A stretch of DNA of 32,685 nt from Bacillota bacterium (GTDB lineage: Bacteria > Bacillota > UBA4882 > UBA10575), in assembly GCA_012735195.1 (NCBI GenBank), contig JAAYIC010000058.1, forward strand, positions 1-32,685. Direction: 5' to 3'. Made by a program: the position numbers and the translations under genes. The notes beneath the pieces were generated by a model. It was not told the DNA's origin and ran no database searches. It worked only from the letters and a program-made list of their open reading frames with translations. Of the stretch, positions 22,364 through 30,922 are shown one piece after another; positions within the stretch are counted from its first letter, which is position 1, and each line of letters begins with the position of its first letter.

Positions 22364-24517
22364 ATGAAGAAAAGTTTTCTTTTTCCTTGCGGGCTTCTTC
22401 TGATATTACTTCTTATTATTGGTATAGCGGGTCCGGTTGGAGCGGCTGGAATCAGAGAGATACCGGTCCGGACCGAAGTGCCGGTGAATCTCCGGCTGGT
22501 GGATGAGGAGAAAAAACCGCTGACCGGAGAGAAGACCGTGACGATCGAAGTTACCAGGGGCGGGTTGAAGGATCCGGCGGTTTTAATTTCCGGGCTGCCC
22601 ATAAAAGACGGGACCGGCCACTTTGTCTATATCACCCCGGCTACGCCCGGTCCGGCGGAGATCCGGATTATTGACCCGGAAACCGGAAAGGTGTTGGAGA
22701 AGGTTGTTTTCTCTATTATCGAGCCGGAGCCGCCCTTCCGGAAGGACGAAGCGGTTCTGGTCACCCAAGTCACCGGCAAGGCGGAGACTCAACCCGGGGC
22801 CCGGTTAATGCGTTCCGGAGAAAAACTGGTCCCTGGTGTTACCGTGACCACCGCAGCCGACTCCTGGCTAAATTTGGAGTTATTTGACGGTTCGCGGATA
22901 ATTGTACAACCCGGTACGATTTTGCGCTTTATTTCCGTAAAAAGAGGAGTTACAGACGGTGATAAGGAGATCCGGATCAATCTGGTTTCCGGACAGCTCT
23001 TTATTGCCGCCCGGGATTTTCCGGGAGAAAGCGGTCTTTTCCAGATTCGTACCCCCGGTGTGGATCTTTATGCCTACAGCAGAGGTTTTGAGGTTGCGGT
23101 CTCCGACAAGGGGACCGAGGCCGTTGCCTATCAGGGTGAATTGCTGATGGAGGATGGGGGGAACGGCCTTCTCTTCCCGGTTCGCCAGGGACAAAAAGCG
23201 CTGTTGCCAGCTGGGGGCGGATTCCCAAGCTATTCTTCCCACCTTCTTACCGCAGAAATGCGCGAGGATATTTTACGGGGTGAGGGTTTTGTAAGTCAAG
23301 AACCAATCCCAAAACAGCCCTCTCCTGTTCCCACCTTCCAGATGGGCGGTGCCATGGCCGCCGGCGGGGGACCGGCGGGCATCTCCTATACCAGATTCGC
23401 ACTGAAACCCCAGTTTTATAAGGTCTCCGGCTCCGGCTACAGTTTCGGGCTTATCTTGCCTTTCCAATTTGACCAAGCCACCGGCAGGATTAAATTCGGT
23501 GAGTATATAGATGATAAATTGGGAACCGGCCCGCTTTTGGACTGGTTGAAATTTGAGAATGAGGTTTGTCTCCTGAATTACGACTTCTTTGAGGAAGGGC
23601 TGACCTTTGGTTATGGCCTGCTTTTTAGGGATTATGTCAGTAAATCCATAAGAAGAACCTACTTGGGGTTAAACATCGCCGACGGTTTGCGGATTGAGGT
23701 GCTCGCCCCCTGGAACATCAGGAGTCTTCACCCATGGAGTTTTGACAGCGCTTCACTTTATGCCGGCCGGATCGAGGAGACTTTCACTTTTGACCGCCTC
23801 AACCTGCAGCTGGGGCTCACCTATGTTGTTGATAGCAACCTTAAGAAAAACTTGCCGCTTCCGGGAATTGCCGACCAGGGTCTGGCTCTTGATGCCGGTT
23901 TCTTCGTCACAGAGGCCTTCCAGCCCTATGTGGAAGCGGCTGTTCTCAAATCTTCCGCTTACGGTTTGGGGGTTGAAGGCGGCGTGCTGGGAGAGGTGGG
24001 CGCTTTCCGTTACCGGGTGGCCGGCCGCTACCTGGGGAAAGGGTTTCACCCCGGCTATTTCGGCGGCGATTATGAGGTAAATAAGGCCGATACCTTACTG
24101 GCTCTTCTCGGTTTAGGTGGCTTGTATGGAAAACCCCTGGCCTTTCTTGATGACCCGGTTTATGGGGCAGGAAAGGGTTATTATATAGGTTTTGGGGTTA
24201 CGGCAGGGGAAATCCTCTCCCTCGACCTTTCGTTTGAGAATACAGACAGGAAAGATTCGTACTTCCCAATCCTCGCCGGCAAACTGGAACTTACCTTGCC
24301 GCCGCTGGGGCCGGTTCCGGCTGTCTCCGCCGGCCTTGAGTACCGCTGCTACCAGTTTTCCAAGTTCAGCGCTCTTCCCGATGCCAATACCATACACACC
24401 AATTATATTGAAGTCATGTTGGCCGAAGGGGTCTACGTTACTTATGAAAATACTTACATCCCCTTAGCCGGTTCATACCTGCGGGAGTTGAGCCTGGAAC
24501 TCCGGTGGGTGAAGTAA
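22364..24517 (+). CDS. Exported FecR-domain protein fused to a predicted outer-membrane beta-barrel
   Basis: The protein begins with a clear signal peptide (about 1-28, ending GPVGAAG). A beta-rich, Ig-like domain covers about residues 30-125. A FecR domain follows (about 130-290), with VTGKAETQPGAR, LVPGVTVTTAADSWLNLELFDG (read as TTAADSWLNLELFDG), and GTILRF. A Pro-rich linker at about 315-340 leads to some 370 residues of alternating aromatic and hydrophobic strands typical of a barrel, ending LELRWVK. In the classic system FecR is an inner-membrane protein relaying iron signals from a separate barrel; here the FecR-type domain is periplasmic and joined to the barrel itself. The function is unknown. 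AT-rich operator-like sites lie upstream; the ribosome site is weak (GGGGGG). Confidence 0.72.
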   Translation: MKKSFLFPCGLLLILLLIIGIAGPVGAAGIREIPVRTEVPVNLRLVDEEKKPLTGEKTVTIEVTRGGLKDPAVLISGLPIKDGTGHFVYITPATPGPAEIRIIDPETGKVLEKVVFSIIEPEPPFRKDEAVLVTQVTGKAETQPGARLMRSGEKLVPGVTVTTAADSWLNLELFDGSRIIVQPGTILRFISVKRGVTDGDKEIRINLVSGQLFIAARDFPGESGLFQIRTPGVDLYAYSRGFEVAVSDKGTEAVAYQGELLMEDGGNGLLFPVRQGQKALLPAGGGFPSYSSHLLTAEMREDILRGEGFVSQEPIPKQPSPVPTFQMGGAMAAGGGPAGISYTRFALKPQFYKVSGSGYSFGLILPFQFDQATGRIKFGEYIDDKLGTGPLLDWLKFENEVCLLNYDFFEEGLTFGYGLLFRDYVSKSIRRTYLGLNIADGLRIEVLAPWNIRSLHPWSFDSASLYAGRIEETFTFDRLNLQLGLTYVVDSNLKKNLPLPGIADQGLALDAGFFVTEAFQPYVEAAVLKSSAYGLGVEGGVLGEVGAFRYRVAGRYLGKGFHPGYFGGDYEVNKADTLLALLGLGGLYGKPLAFLDDPVYGAGKGYYIGFGVTAGEILSLDLSFENTDRKDSYFPILAGKLELTLPPLGPVPAVSAGLEYRCYQFSKFSALPDANTIHTNYIEVMLAEGVYVTYENTYIPLAGSYLRELSLELRWVK

Positions 24518-24568
24518 ACCCCCGCGCGGGAAGGAATTGACCTCTACGTCCAGCGGGTGAAACCGGGT

Positions 24569-24626
24569 GTATCACGGAGATTGATACGCTTCAAAACATA
24601 GACATCTATGTAATTATATGGTATCA
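24569..24626 (+). promoter_or_regulatory. Dyad-rich control region upstream of the pilus operon
   Basis: GTATCA (24569-24574) and TGATAC (24582-24587) form an inverted repeat, and GTATCA recurs at 24621-24626. Between them ACATAGA (24596-24602) and TCTATGT (24605-24611) form a second perfect dyad. The region is AT-rich beside GC-rich coding DNA. No canonical -35/-10 pair stands out; TTGATA (24581) with ATCTAT is weak. Confidence 0.45.
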
Positions 24627-24661
24627 TTTATATGAAGAAGTATCGCGCAGGAGGTCTACAG

Positions 24662-26362
24662 GTGGCATTAGGAAAAAAGAGACTGGGCGACCTGTTGGTG
24701 GCAACAGGATATATCACCCCGGAAGCGCTCCGAGAGGTTATATCGGAACAAAGCCGGACCGGGGAACGGTTGGGCCGGATTTTGGTTAACAAAGGATATA
24801 TAACCGAGCAAAGCCTTATTGAAGCCCTGGAATTTCAGTTGGGCATCCCCCATGTGGTCCTGGCAAAAAGAAAGATCCCTCCGGAGGTTCTGGCGGCTGT
24901 TCCGGAGCGTATAGCAAAGCAGTACAAGGTCTTCCCGGTGGAGCGGAAAGGCAACCGCCTGGTTCTGGGGATGTTGGACCCCACAGACGTAATGGTCTTG
25001 GACAACCTGCGCCTGCTCTTGAATATGGAGATCCAGCCGGTGATTGTGACTGAAGAGGATTTGGAACGGGCGTTAAGTAAATATTACGGGATCCAAGAGA
25101 CTGTGGCGGAGGTCTTCAGGGACCTGGATATTGAGTTTGAAGAGGAAAAAAGAGAGGAAGAACCGGCGGCCGAAGCTTTGGTGGAGGACGCTCCCATTGT
25201 CCGTCTGGTGAACCTCATCATCAGCCAGGCGGTAAAGGAGCGGGCCAGCGACATTCACCTGGAGCCTTCCGAAGAGGAACTGGTCGTCCGCTACCGGGTG
25301 GACGGGATGCTCCGCCGGGTGATGACCTCGCCAAAAAATACCCAGGCGGCCATTATTTCCCGGGTCAAGATCATCTCCGGGATGAATATCGCCGAAAAAA
25401 GGCTGCCCCAGGACGGGCGGATCCAACTCCGGGTGGAGGGGATCCCGGTGGATATCCGCGTTTCTTCCATCCCCACCGTCCATGGGGAAAAGGTGGTTAT
25501 GAGGCTTCTTTATAAGACCGGTGTTCTGATGAAAATGGAGAGACTCGGTTTTTTACCGGAGATGCTGGAAAAATTCAGGAGCATTTACCGGCAACCGCAC
25601 GGGATCATACTGGTTACCGGACCGACGGGCAGCGGTAAATCCACCACTTTATGCGCGGTATTGAATGAATTGAACTCACCCGAGGTCAATATTATGACCG
25701 TTGAAGACCCGGTGGAGTACCAGATCCCCGGGGTCAATCAGGTACAGGTAAACCAAAAGGCCGGGCTGACCTTTACCACCGCCCTCCGCTCTTTCCTGCG
25801 GCAAGACCCGGATATCATCATGGTCGGGGAGATTCGTGACACCGAAACCGCCCGTATCGCTACACAAGCCGCCCTCACCGGTCACCTGGTGCTTTCTACT
25901 TTACATACGAATGATGCGCCGAGCAGTATTACACGCCTGATTGATATGGAGATCGAACCTTTTTTGGTCGCCTCAACCGTTATCGGGGTCATAGCCCAGC
26001 GGTTGGTGAGGGGGGTTTGCAACGGCTGTAAAGAACAGTACCGGCTGACACCGATGGACCCGTTTTACCGGAGCGTACGGGAGAACCTCCCGGACCATCC
26101 GGATGAAGAACTAATTTTTTACCGGGGGAAGGGGTGCCACCAGTGTAACGGGACGGGGTACGTCCGCCGTCTTGCCATTCATGAAGTCCTTTTATTGGAC
26201 CAGCAATTAAGGGCTTTGATTAGCAGGGATGTTCCCGCCGGCGCCATAAAAGAGGAAGCCGTTAAAGCGGGGATGAAAACCCTTTTCCAGGACGGGCTTT
26301 TAAAAGCGTTACAGGGCAAGACAACCTTGGAGGAGGTTGTCAGGGCTTCATACAGTATCTAA
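24662..26362 (+). CDS. pilB: Type IV pilus assembly ATPase PilB
   Basis: PilB is the hexameric ATPase that drives pilus extension. An N-terminal MshEN/T2SSE_N-type domain (about 1-150, opening KKRLGDLLVATGYIT) precedes the catalytic domain. Walker A GPTGSGKST, the Asp box (RQDPDIIMVGEIRD), the His box with STLHTNDA, and the zinc tetracysteine CNGCKEQ...CHQCNGTG are all present. 566 residues is normal. The frame opens at ATG 24632, but AGGAGG at 24650-24655 is six bases from GTG 24662, which gives the usual N-terminus. It is the first gene of the pilus operon and is followed at once by pilT. Confidence 0.96.
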   Translation: MALGKKRLGDLLVATGYITPEALREVISEQSRTGERLGRILVNKGYITEQSLIEALEFQLGIPHVVLAKRKIPPEVLAAVPERIAKQYKVFPVERKGNRLVLGMLDPTDVMVLDNLRLLLNMEIQPVIVTEEDLERALSKYYGIQETVAEVFRDLDIEFEEEKREEEPAAEALVEDAPIVRLVNLIISQAVKERASDIHLEPSEEELVVRYRVDGMLRRVMTSPKNTQAAIISRVKIISGMNIAEKRLPQDGRIQLRVEGIPVDIRVSSIPTVHGEKVVMRLLYKTGVLMKMERLGFLPEMLEKFRSIYRQPHGIILVTGPTGSGKSTTLCAVLNELNSPEVNIMTVEDPVEYQIPGVNQVQVNQKAGLTFTTALRSFLRQDPDIIMVGEIRDTETARIATQAALTGHLVLSTLHTNDAPSSITRLIDMEIEPFLVASTVIGVIAQRLVRGVCNGCKEQYRLTPMDPFYRSVRENLPDHPDEELIFYRGKGCHQCNGTGYVRRLAIHEVLLLDQQLRALISRDVPAGAIKEEAVKAGMKTLFQDGLLKALQGKTTLEEVVRASYSI

Positions 26363-26378
26363 GAGGAGGAGACCCGGT

Positions 26379-27437
26379 TTGGAGCTTGCCGATCTGCTGC
26401 GCAAGGCCGTGGAAAAGAAGGCTTCCGACTTGCACCTGACTGTCGGGCGGCCGCCGATTCTTCGGATCAACGGCGAGCTTACCTTCATTGACGGCCTGCC
26501 GGTATTAACAAAGGAGATGATCCCAAACCTTCTGGAACCGGTGCTTACCGTTGGGAGAAAAGAAGAACTGGAACGCAACGGCCAGGTGGATTTTTCTTAC
26601 GGACTGCCGGGTTTGGGACGGTTCCGGATTAACGTTTTTTACCAGCGGAGCACGGTTTCCGCGGCTATGCGGTTGATCCCCCATGAGATTCCCCCCTTTG
26701 AGCGGTTGGGCCTGCCGGAGGTAGTCAAGGATTTTACCGAGAGAAACAAGGGGATGGTGCTGGTCACCGGGCCCACCGGGAGCGGGAAGAGCACCACCCT
26801 GGCGTGTTTGATTGATATCATCAATGCCAACAGGAGCTGCCATATTATCACTTTGGAAGATCCCATCGAATACCTTCATCACCATAAGCGGAGCATTGTC
26901 AACCAACGGGAGATCGGCACGGATACAGTGTCGTTCGCCGGGGCTCTCCGGGCGGCGCTCCGGGAAGACCCCGACGTAATTCTGGTGGGAGAGATGCGGG
27001 ATTTCGAGACGATCCAGACGGCCTTGACAGCAGCGGAAACCGGCCATCTTGTCTTTGCCACCTTACATACGAACGACGCCACGCAAACCGTAGACCGGAT
27101 TATTGATGTCTTTCCCCCCTACCAACAGGCGCAGATCCGGATCCAGCTCTCCCTGACCCTGCAGGGGATTGTCTATCAACAACTGCTGCCTAGAGCCGAC
27201 GCGCCGGGCCGGGTGTTGGCCTGCGAGATTCTGATGGCCACCAGCGCGGTAAGGAATATTATCCGCGAGGGCAAGACCTACCAATTGCCCACGGTAATGC
27301 AGACCGGCGGGAAATTGGGGATGCAAACCATGGACAAGTCCTTGCTAAACCTTTACCGGAAAAGATTGATCACGATCCAGGAAGCGCTCCTAAGGGCTTC
27401 CGATCCGGAAGAATTCAAACGCATGATTCAGATTTAA
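26379..27437 (+). CDS. pilT: Type IV pilus retraction ATPase PilT
   Basis: PilT powers pilus retraction and twitching motility. The sequence has the short PAS-like N-terminal domain (KKASDLHLTVGRPPILRING, read as ASDLHLTVG), Walker A GPTGSGKST, Asp box LREDPDVILVGEMRD, and His box FATLHTNDA. The C-terminal region contains SAVRNIIREGK, the AIRNLIRE-type motif that PilT needs for retraction. There is no zinc tetracysteine, which separates it from PilB. The frame extends back into pilB, but GAGGAGGAG (26363-26371) supports TTG 26379 and gives 352 residues. Confidence 0.96.
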   Translation: MELADLLRKAVEKKASDLHLTVGRPPILRINGELTFIDGLPVLTKEMIPNLLEPVLTVGRKEELERNGQVDFSYGLPGLGRFRINVFYQRSTVSAAMRLIPHEIPPFERLGLPEVVKDFTERNKGMVLVTGPTGSGKSTTLACLIDIINANRSCHIITLEDPIEYLHHHKRSIVNQREIGTDTVSFAGALRAALREDPDVILVGEMRDFETIQTALTAAETGHLVFATLHTNDATQTVDRIIDVFPPYQQAQIRIQLSLTLQGIVYQQLLPRADAPGRVLACEILMATSAVRNIIREGKTYQLPTVMQTGGKLGMQTMDKSLLNLYRKRLITIQEALLRASDPEEFKRMIQI

Positions 27438-27462
27438 CCGCCGTTAACAGGGGGGTGGAAAG

Positions 27463-28686
27463 GTGCCGTCCTTTGTTTACCAGGCAAGAGATAGAAGCGG
27501 GGCGATCAGCAGGGGAGAGATCGAAGCGGCCGGGATCCGCGAAGCCGCCGCCAAACTTAGAGAACAGGGGCAGTTCATCAGTTCCCTGCAGCCGGCAGGT
27601 GAAAGCGGGGTACAGGCGGAGGAAAAAGCAGCGAGCAAGCGGGGAAGGCGGATCGGCTTCAGAGAACTCCTGCTTTTCACCCGCCAGTTTGCTGTTTTAA
27701 TAAGGGCGGGGGTCAACCTCACCGCCTGTTTAAAGATTATGGAAGAACAGGCGGAAAACCCGGCGCTTACCGAGGTCATCGCCGGTATCCGGCGGGACGT
27801 GGAGACCGGAAACCCTCTCCACCAGGCCCTGGAACGGTTTCCAAAGATTTTCCCTGCCATTTACACCCACATGGTGGAGGCCGGGGAAGCCGGGGGACAA
27901 CTGGAAACGGTTCTGGAACGTTTGGCCGATTATTTTGAACGCGAATTTATGCTGAGAAAGAAGATCGTCAGCGCCCTCGCCTACCCGGTGGTTATTGCCG
28001 TGGTGGCGGTGATCGCCGTGATCCTGGTTATGATCTTGATCATGCCGGTTTTTGTCGAGATCTTTATGGAGGCCGGGATTGAGCTTCCGGGCCCGACCAA
28101 AGTCCTCATCGCCGTCAGCAATTTCCTGGGGGCCTATTGGTACCTGCTGTTGCTTTTTGTAGCAGCGGCAGCCGTCGGTTTCAGCTTTTACCGGAAAAAT
28201 CCCCGGGGGAGGATGGCCATTGACCGGCTGCTCTACAGGATGAAGATTATCGGGCCGGTGGTCCAAAAGACAGTGATCGCCCGGTTCACCCGTCTCCTGG
28301 CGACCCTCCTCGACAGCGGGATCCTCATCACTACCAGCCTGGAGATTGTCGAACGGGCGGTGGCCAACAGCGTAATCGCTTCTTCGGTGGCGGAGGCCCG
28401 CCTGAATTTGACAAAAGGCAGCGGACTCGCCGGTCCCCTGGCCAGGACCGGGGTATACCCGGCAATGGTCACGCAGATGATTGCCGTGGGCGAGGAGACG
28501 GGGGAACTTACGACCATGCTCAATGAGATCGCCGACTTTTATGAGAAAGAGGCGGGCTACGCGGTGGAAGGCCTGACGGCCCTGATCGAGCCGGCGGTCA
28601 TTGTCCTTATGGGCTTGGTGATTGGTCTCATCGTCGTTTCGGTGGTCATGCCCATGATGCAGCTCAGCAGCGGGGCTGCGCTTTAG
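27463..28686 (+). CDS. pilC: Type IV pilus inner-membrane platform protein PilC
   Basis: PilC/GspF is the membrane platform that PilB and PilT rotate to add or remove pilin. The opening SFVYQARDRSGAISRGEI (read as FVYQARDRSG) is typical. Two T2SSF repeats (about residues 65-190 and 270-390) each carry the pattern FTRQFAVLIRAGV / FTRLLATLLDSGI, and three transmembrane stretches lie at about 165-195, 215-240 and 375-400. At 407 residues it is full length. GTG 27463 follows GGTGGAAAG. Confidence 0.95.
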   Translation: MPSFVYQARDRSGAISRGEIEAAGIREAAAKLREQGQFISSLQPAGESGVQAEEKAASKRGRRIGFRELLLFTRQFAVLIRAGVNLTACLKIMEEQAENPALTEVIAGIRRDVETGNPLHQALERFPKIFPAIYTHMVEAGEAGGQLETVLERLADYFEREFMLRKKIVSALAYPVVIAVVAVIAVILVMILIMPVFVEIFMEAGIELPGPTKVLIAVSNFLGAYWYLLLLFVAAAAVGFSFYRKNPRGRMAIDRLLYRMKIIGPVVQKTVIARFTRLLATLLDSGILITTSLEIVERAVANSVIASSVAEARLNLTKGSGLAGPLARTGVYPAMVTQMIAVGEETGELTTMLNEIADFYEKEAGYAVEGLTALIEPAVIVLMGLVIGLIVVSVVMPMMQLSSGAAL

Positions 28687-28744
28687 GCTGTAGACGGGTA
28701 TGCTTTAGATCGATGATAAGGCCGCTGAAAGGAGGTGAGACAGA

Positions 28745-29128
28745 GTGCTTAGGAGGCTTTTCAGAGAGGAAAAAGGGTTTACCCTGATCGAACTCTTGAT
28801 CGTCATGGTGATCCTGGGGATCCTGGCCCTGGTGGCGATACCGCGCTTCATTGACATGCGGACAGAGGCGCAGGCCGCGTCCTGCCGGGCTACTCAACAG
28901 TCCCTGCGGACCGCGATTGAGCTGTACCAGTATTATAATACATTGGATTCCAATACATTTAAAACGCCGGCAAACACCCTTGACGGCTGGAATGGGGCAT
29001 TGACTCAATCATACAATTATGACAACAGGACTGTTGGCCCATTCTTACGTTCGGCAGCGAAATGTCCCGGTGGCGGTAGCATTACAATTGACACAAATTT
29101 GGGAGTATCATGTACCGAACACAAATAG
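28745..29128 (+). CDS. Type IV pilin, probable major subunit (PilA-like)
   Basis: The prepilin peptidase site is KG|FTLIELLIVMVILGILALVAIPRF, read as KGFTLIELL with the conserved Glu5 and a hydrophobic helix. The short, basic leader MLRRLFREEK is typical. The globular part is small (127 residues in total) with three cysteines (about residues 51, 106 and 120); two may form the D-region disulfide. A perfect AAAGGAGGTG, the strongest ribosome site of the operon, suggests high expression, as for a major subunit. A strong hairpin lies downstream, separating it from the minor pilins. Confidence 0.9.
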   Translation: MLRRLFREEKGFTLIELLIVMVILGILALVAIPRFIDMRTEAQAASCRATQQSLRTAIELYQYYNTLDSNTFKTPANTLDGWNGALTQSYNYDNRTVGPFLRSAAKCPGGGSITIDTNLGVSCTEHK

Positions 29129-29168
29129 TACTTATAACTTATATTCACCTGATTCTAAAGAAGTTTCA

Positions 29169-29192
29169 GGGGGGAGGGGATTCCTTCCCCCC
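29169..29192 (+). other. Stable hairpin downstream of the major pilin gene
   Basis: GGGGGGAGGG (29169-29178) pairs with CCTTCCCCCC (29183-29192) with one G-U pair and a GATT loop. No T run follows, so it is more likely to protect or separate the pilin message than to terminate fully. Confidence 0.6.
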
Positions 29193-29220
29193 GTATTCCC
29201 AGATACAGAAGGGTCAGGGT

Positions 29221-29308
29221 TTTTGCGTGCTCGCGCGCAGATGAGCAAGGAGCGTTTGCTTCCCTGTCGCCGGAGAGAGGGTTGGAGTCTTTTGCGCGCT
29301 TGTGCGCA
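29221..29308 (+). repeat. Two imperfect 19-bp GC-alternating direct repeats between pilin genes
   Basis: Copies at 29221-29239 and 29290-29308 both begin TTTTGCG and end GCGCA, agreeing at 16 of 19 bases; all three differences are transitions. They sit 69 bp apart in the 225-bp gap between two pilin genes. The gap holds no supported gene; open frames there show no pilin features. Confidence 0.6.
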
Positions 29309-29353
29309 CTGTAGAAAAATGCTATTTCCGGCGCGGACCGGCGGAGGAGAAAA

Positions 29354-29818
29354 ATGAGGGAAAAAAGAGAAGAAAAGACCAACGCCGGCTTTACGCTGGT
29401 GGAATTGTTGATTGTTTTGGCTATTATCGCCCTGGCGGGGACAATCGCCGTGCCGCGTGTGGCCCATAACTACCGGGCAATGCGATTTGATGCCATTTCC
29501 GACCAACTTTTGAATGATCTCAGGTTTGCCCGCAGGAGCGCGATGAACCTGAATACCAATATAAGAGTGAGTTTTACAGGCGGGGTGAATTACACCATTA
29601 CCGCAGTGGATACAGGAGAGCAACTCCGGAAGAGAAGTTATCCGGAAAGCGGCGCCGATTGGAAGATAACCTTTGGCAATTCAACGCAGATTTATTTTAA
29701 CAACCAGGGTCTGCCCCATGACGGGAAAGGCAAAACGGTGGAGGGGACGGTAAAGATTACCGGCGGATCCGGGCAAACCCGGGAATTCACTGTCTTTGCC
29801 ACCGGGATGATTCAATGA
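29354..29818 (+). CDS. Minor prepilin, GspH/FimT family
   Basis: The leader and cleavage site read NAG|FTLVELLIVLAIIALAGTIAVPR (seen as AGFTLVELLIV). The N-terminal helix is followed by LLNDLRFARRSAMNLN, the hallmark of the GspH/FimT family. The C-terminal half is beta-rich (QIYFNNQGLPHDGKG, then REFTVFATGMIQ). GspH/FimT pseudopilins sit at the pilus tip and prime assembly. 154 residues is normal. GGAGGAG sets the ATG. Confidence 0.9.
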   Translation: MREKREEKTNAGFTLVELLIVLAIIALAGTIAVPRVAHNYRAMRFDAISDQLLNDLRFARRSAMNLNTNIRVSFTGGVNYTITAVDTGEQLRKRSYPESGADWKITFGNSTQIYFNNQGLPHDGKGKTVEGTVKITGGSGQTREFTVFATGMIQ

Positions 29819-29840
29819 GCTCCGTTCAGGAGGCGATTTG

Positions 29841-30308
29841 GTGGAGAAGCAAAGGCTAAAGCATTTGTATTTGTATAAGCAAATGCTAAAGCGAAAGTTT
29901 ATAAGGCCGCCGGAGAGCGGGTTTACCCTGATTGAAGTCTTAATCGGCCTGGTGCTCATGGCCATAGTCGGTCTGGTCTTCACCAGCGCCCTCCAGTTTA
30001 CTGGGAGGGATTACCAGACAGTCAGGCTCTTGAACCGGGCCTCACGGGTAGCCACCTCCGAGGTGGAAACATTGAAGGATATGGCGGCCCGGGGGGATTT
30101 TACGGATATTAAGAACAACGCCGCCGGCGCCCATCCCGAGTACAACATCACTTGGGAGGTAACGGATTACACCATCAACAGTGCAGGGAAAGTTGTCAAG
30201 GCGAAAACCGGCGATGATGTATATCTTAAAGAGGTGACCATTACCGTAGCCCATAAAACGCATAAAGATATATCCGTGGTCCGGATCATCCGGGTGGGCC
30301 CCCGTTGA
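29841..30308 (+). CDS. Minor prepilin, PilV/GspI-like
   Basis: The cleavage site SGFTLIEVLIGLVLMA lies about 27 residues in, with a basic leader (KQRLKHLYLYKQMLKRKF). The C-terminal part has the Val/Thr-rich strand EVTITVAHKTHKDISVVR typical of PilV-like subunits. AGGAGG (29828-29833) is seven bases from GTG 29841; TTG 29838 is also in frame but closer. An inverted repeat in the leader coding region (GCATTTG 29861-29867 with CAAATGC 29880-29886, flanked by GCTAAAGC twice) could fold close to the start codon and limit translation. Confidence 0.85.
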   Translation: MEKQRLKHLYLYKQMLKRKFIRPPESGFTLIEVLIGLVLMAIVGLVFTSALQFTGRDYQTVRLLNRASRVATSEVETLKDMAARGDFTDIKNNAAGAHPEYNITWEVTDYTINSAGKVVKAKTGDDVYLKEVTITVAHKTHKDISVVRIIRVGPR

Positions 30309-30343
30309 TTGGACAGTTCTGTAACTGCGGGGGAGGTAAAGGC

Positions 30344-30880
30344 ATGGATAAATACATGATGAGCAAATTCATAACCAATAGATTCATGAAGAAAAACGAA
30401 CACGGTTTCACCCTGGTCGAACTGATAATTGCCCTTTTGCTCCTCTCCGTGCTGGTTTTGGTGGTCTCCGGGATGCTGGCCGGCCTGCCCCGTTTTTACC
30501 GGGATCTGCGGGGCGAGGAAGAAGAGAAAGGGGAGGTCTGGACGGCTCTGAACTTTATGGCCCGGGAACTTCGTTCCGCCCGGGGGTTTAGTGAAAATTC
30601 CACAGCAACGGAATTGATCTTCCGGAATGAAAAAGATCAGCAAATCCACTATAAACATGATACCGGTAGCAACCGGTTGCAAAGACGGGTGGGAACAGGG
30701 AAATGGGCTCCGATGATCGGCAACATCCGGGCCAACGATTGGGAGATTGCGTATAGTGCAAGTAAGAAGGATGATCCTGCCCGTTTTACCCGGATCGTTC
30801 TAAAACTCAAGGGGGAATCAATAACCATCCGGCCGCGAATGTACCGGGGTGAAAGCGCCGGCGGCGGTTGGTTTGAATAA
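30344..30880 (+). CDS. Minor prepilin, PilW/GspJ-like
   Basis: The cleavage site is NEHGFTLVELIIALLLLSVLVLVVSGM (seen as HGFTLVELIIALL), preceded by a basic leader. The following helix ends in GLPRFYRDLRGEEEEK, then FMARELRSARGFSENS, the pattern of PilW/GspJ-type subunits. A beta-rich C-terminal domain completes 178 residues. The frame begins at 30305, but GGGAGG (30331-30336) indicates ATG 30344. It is placed third among the minor pilins as in other pilus operons. Confidence 0.85.
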   Translation: MDKYMMSKFITNRFMKKNEHGFTLVELIIALLLLSVLVLVVSGMLAGLPRFYRDLRGEEEEKGEVWTALNFMARELRSARGFSENSTATELIFRNEKDQQIHYKHDTGSNRLQRRVGTGKWAPMIGNIRANDWEIAYSASKKDDPARFTRIVLKLKGESITIRPRMYRGESAGGGWFE

Positions 30881-30922
30881 GATTGGCGGGTGTAAGGGCG
30901 AATTCTTTAAAAAGGGGGAGAG

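Noticed and set aside
29132-29623. 163-residue minus-strand frame across the pilin gap
   Set aside because: It is antisense to the GspH-like pilin and the repeat region and shows no domain or ribosome site.
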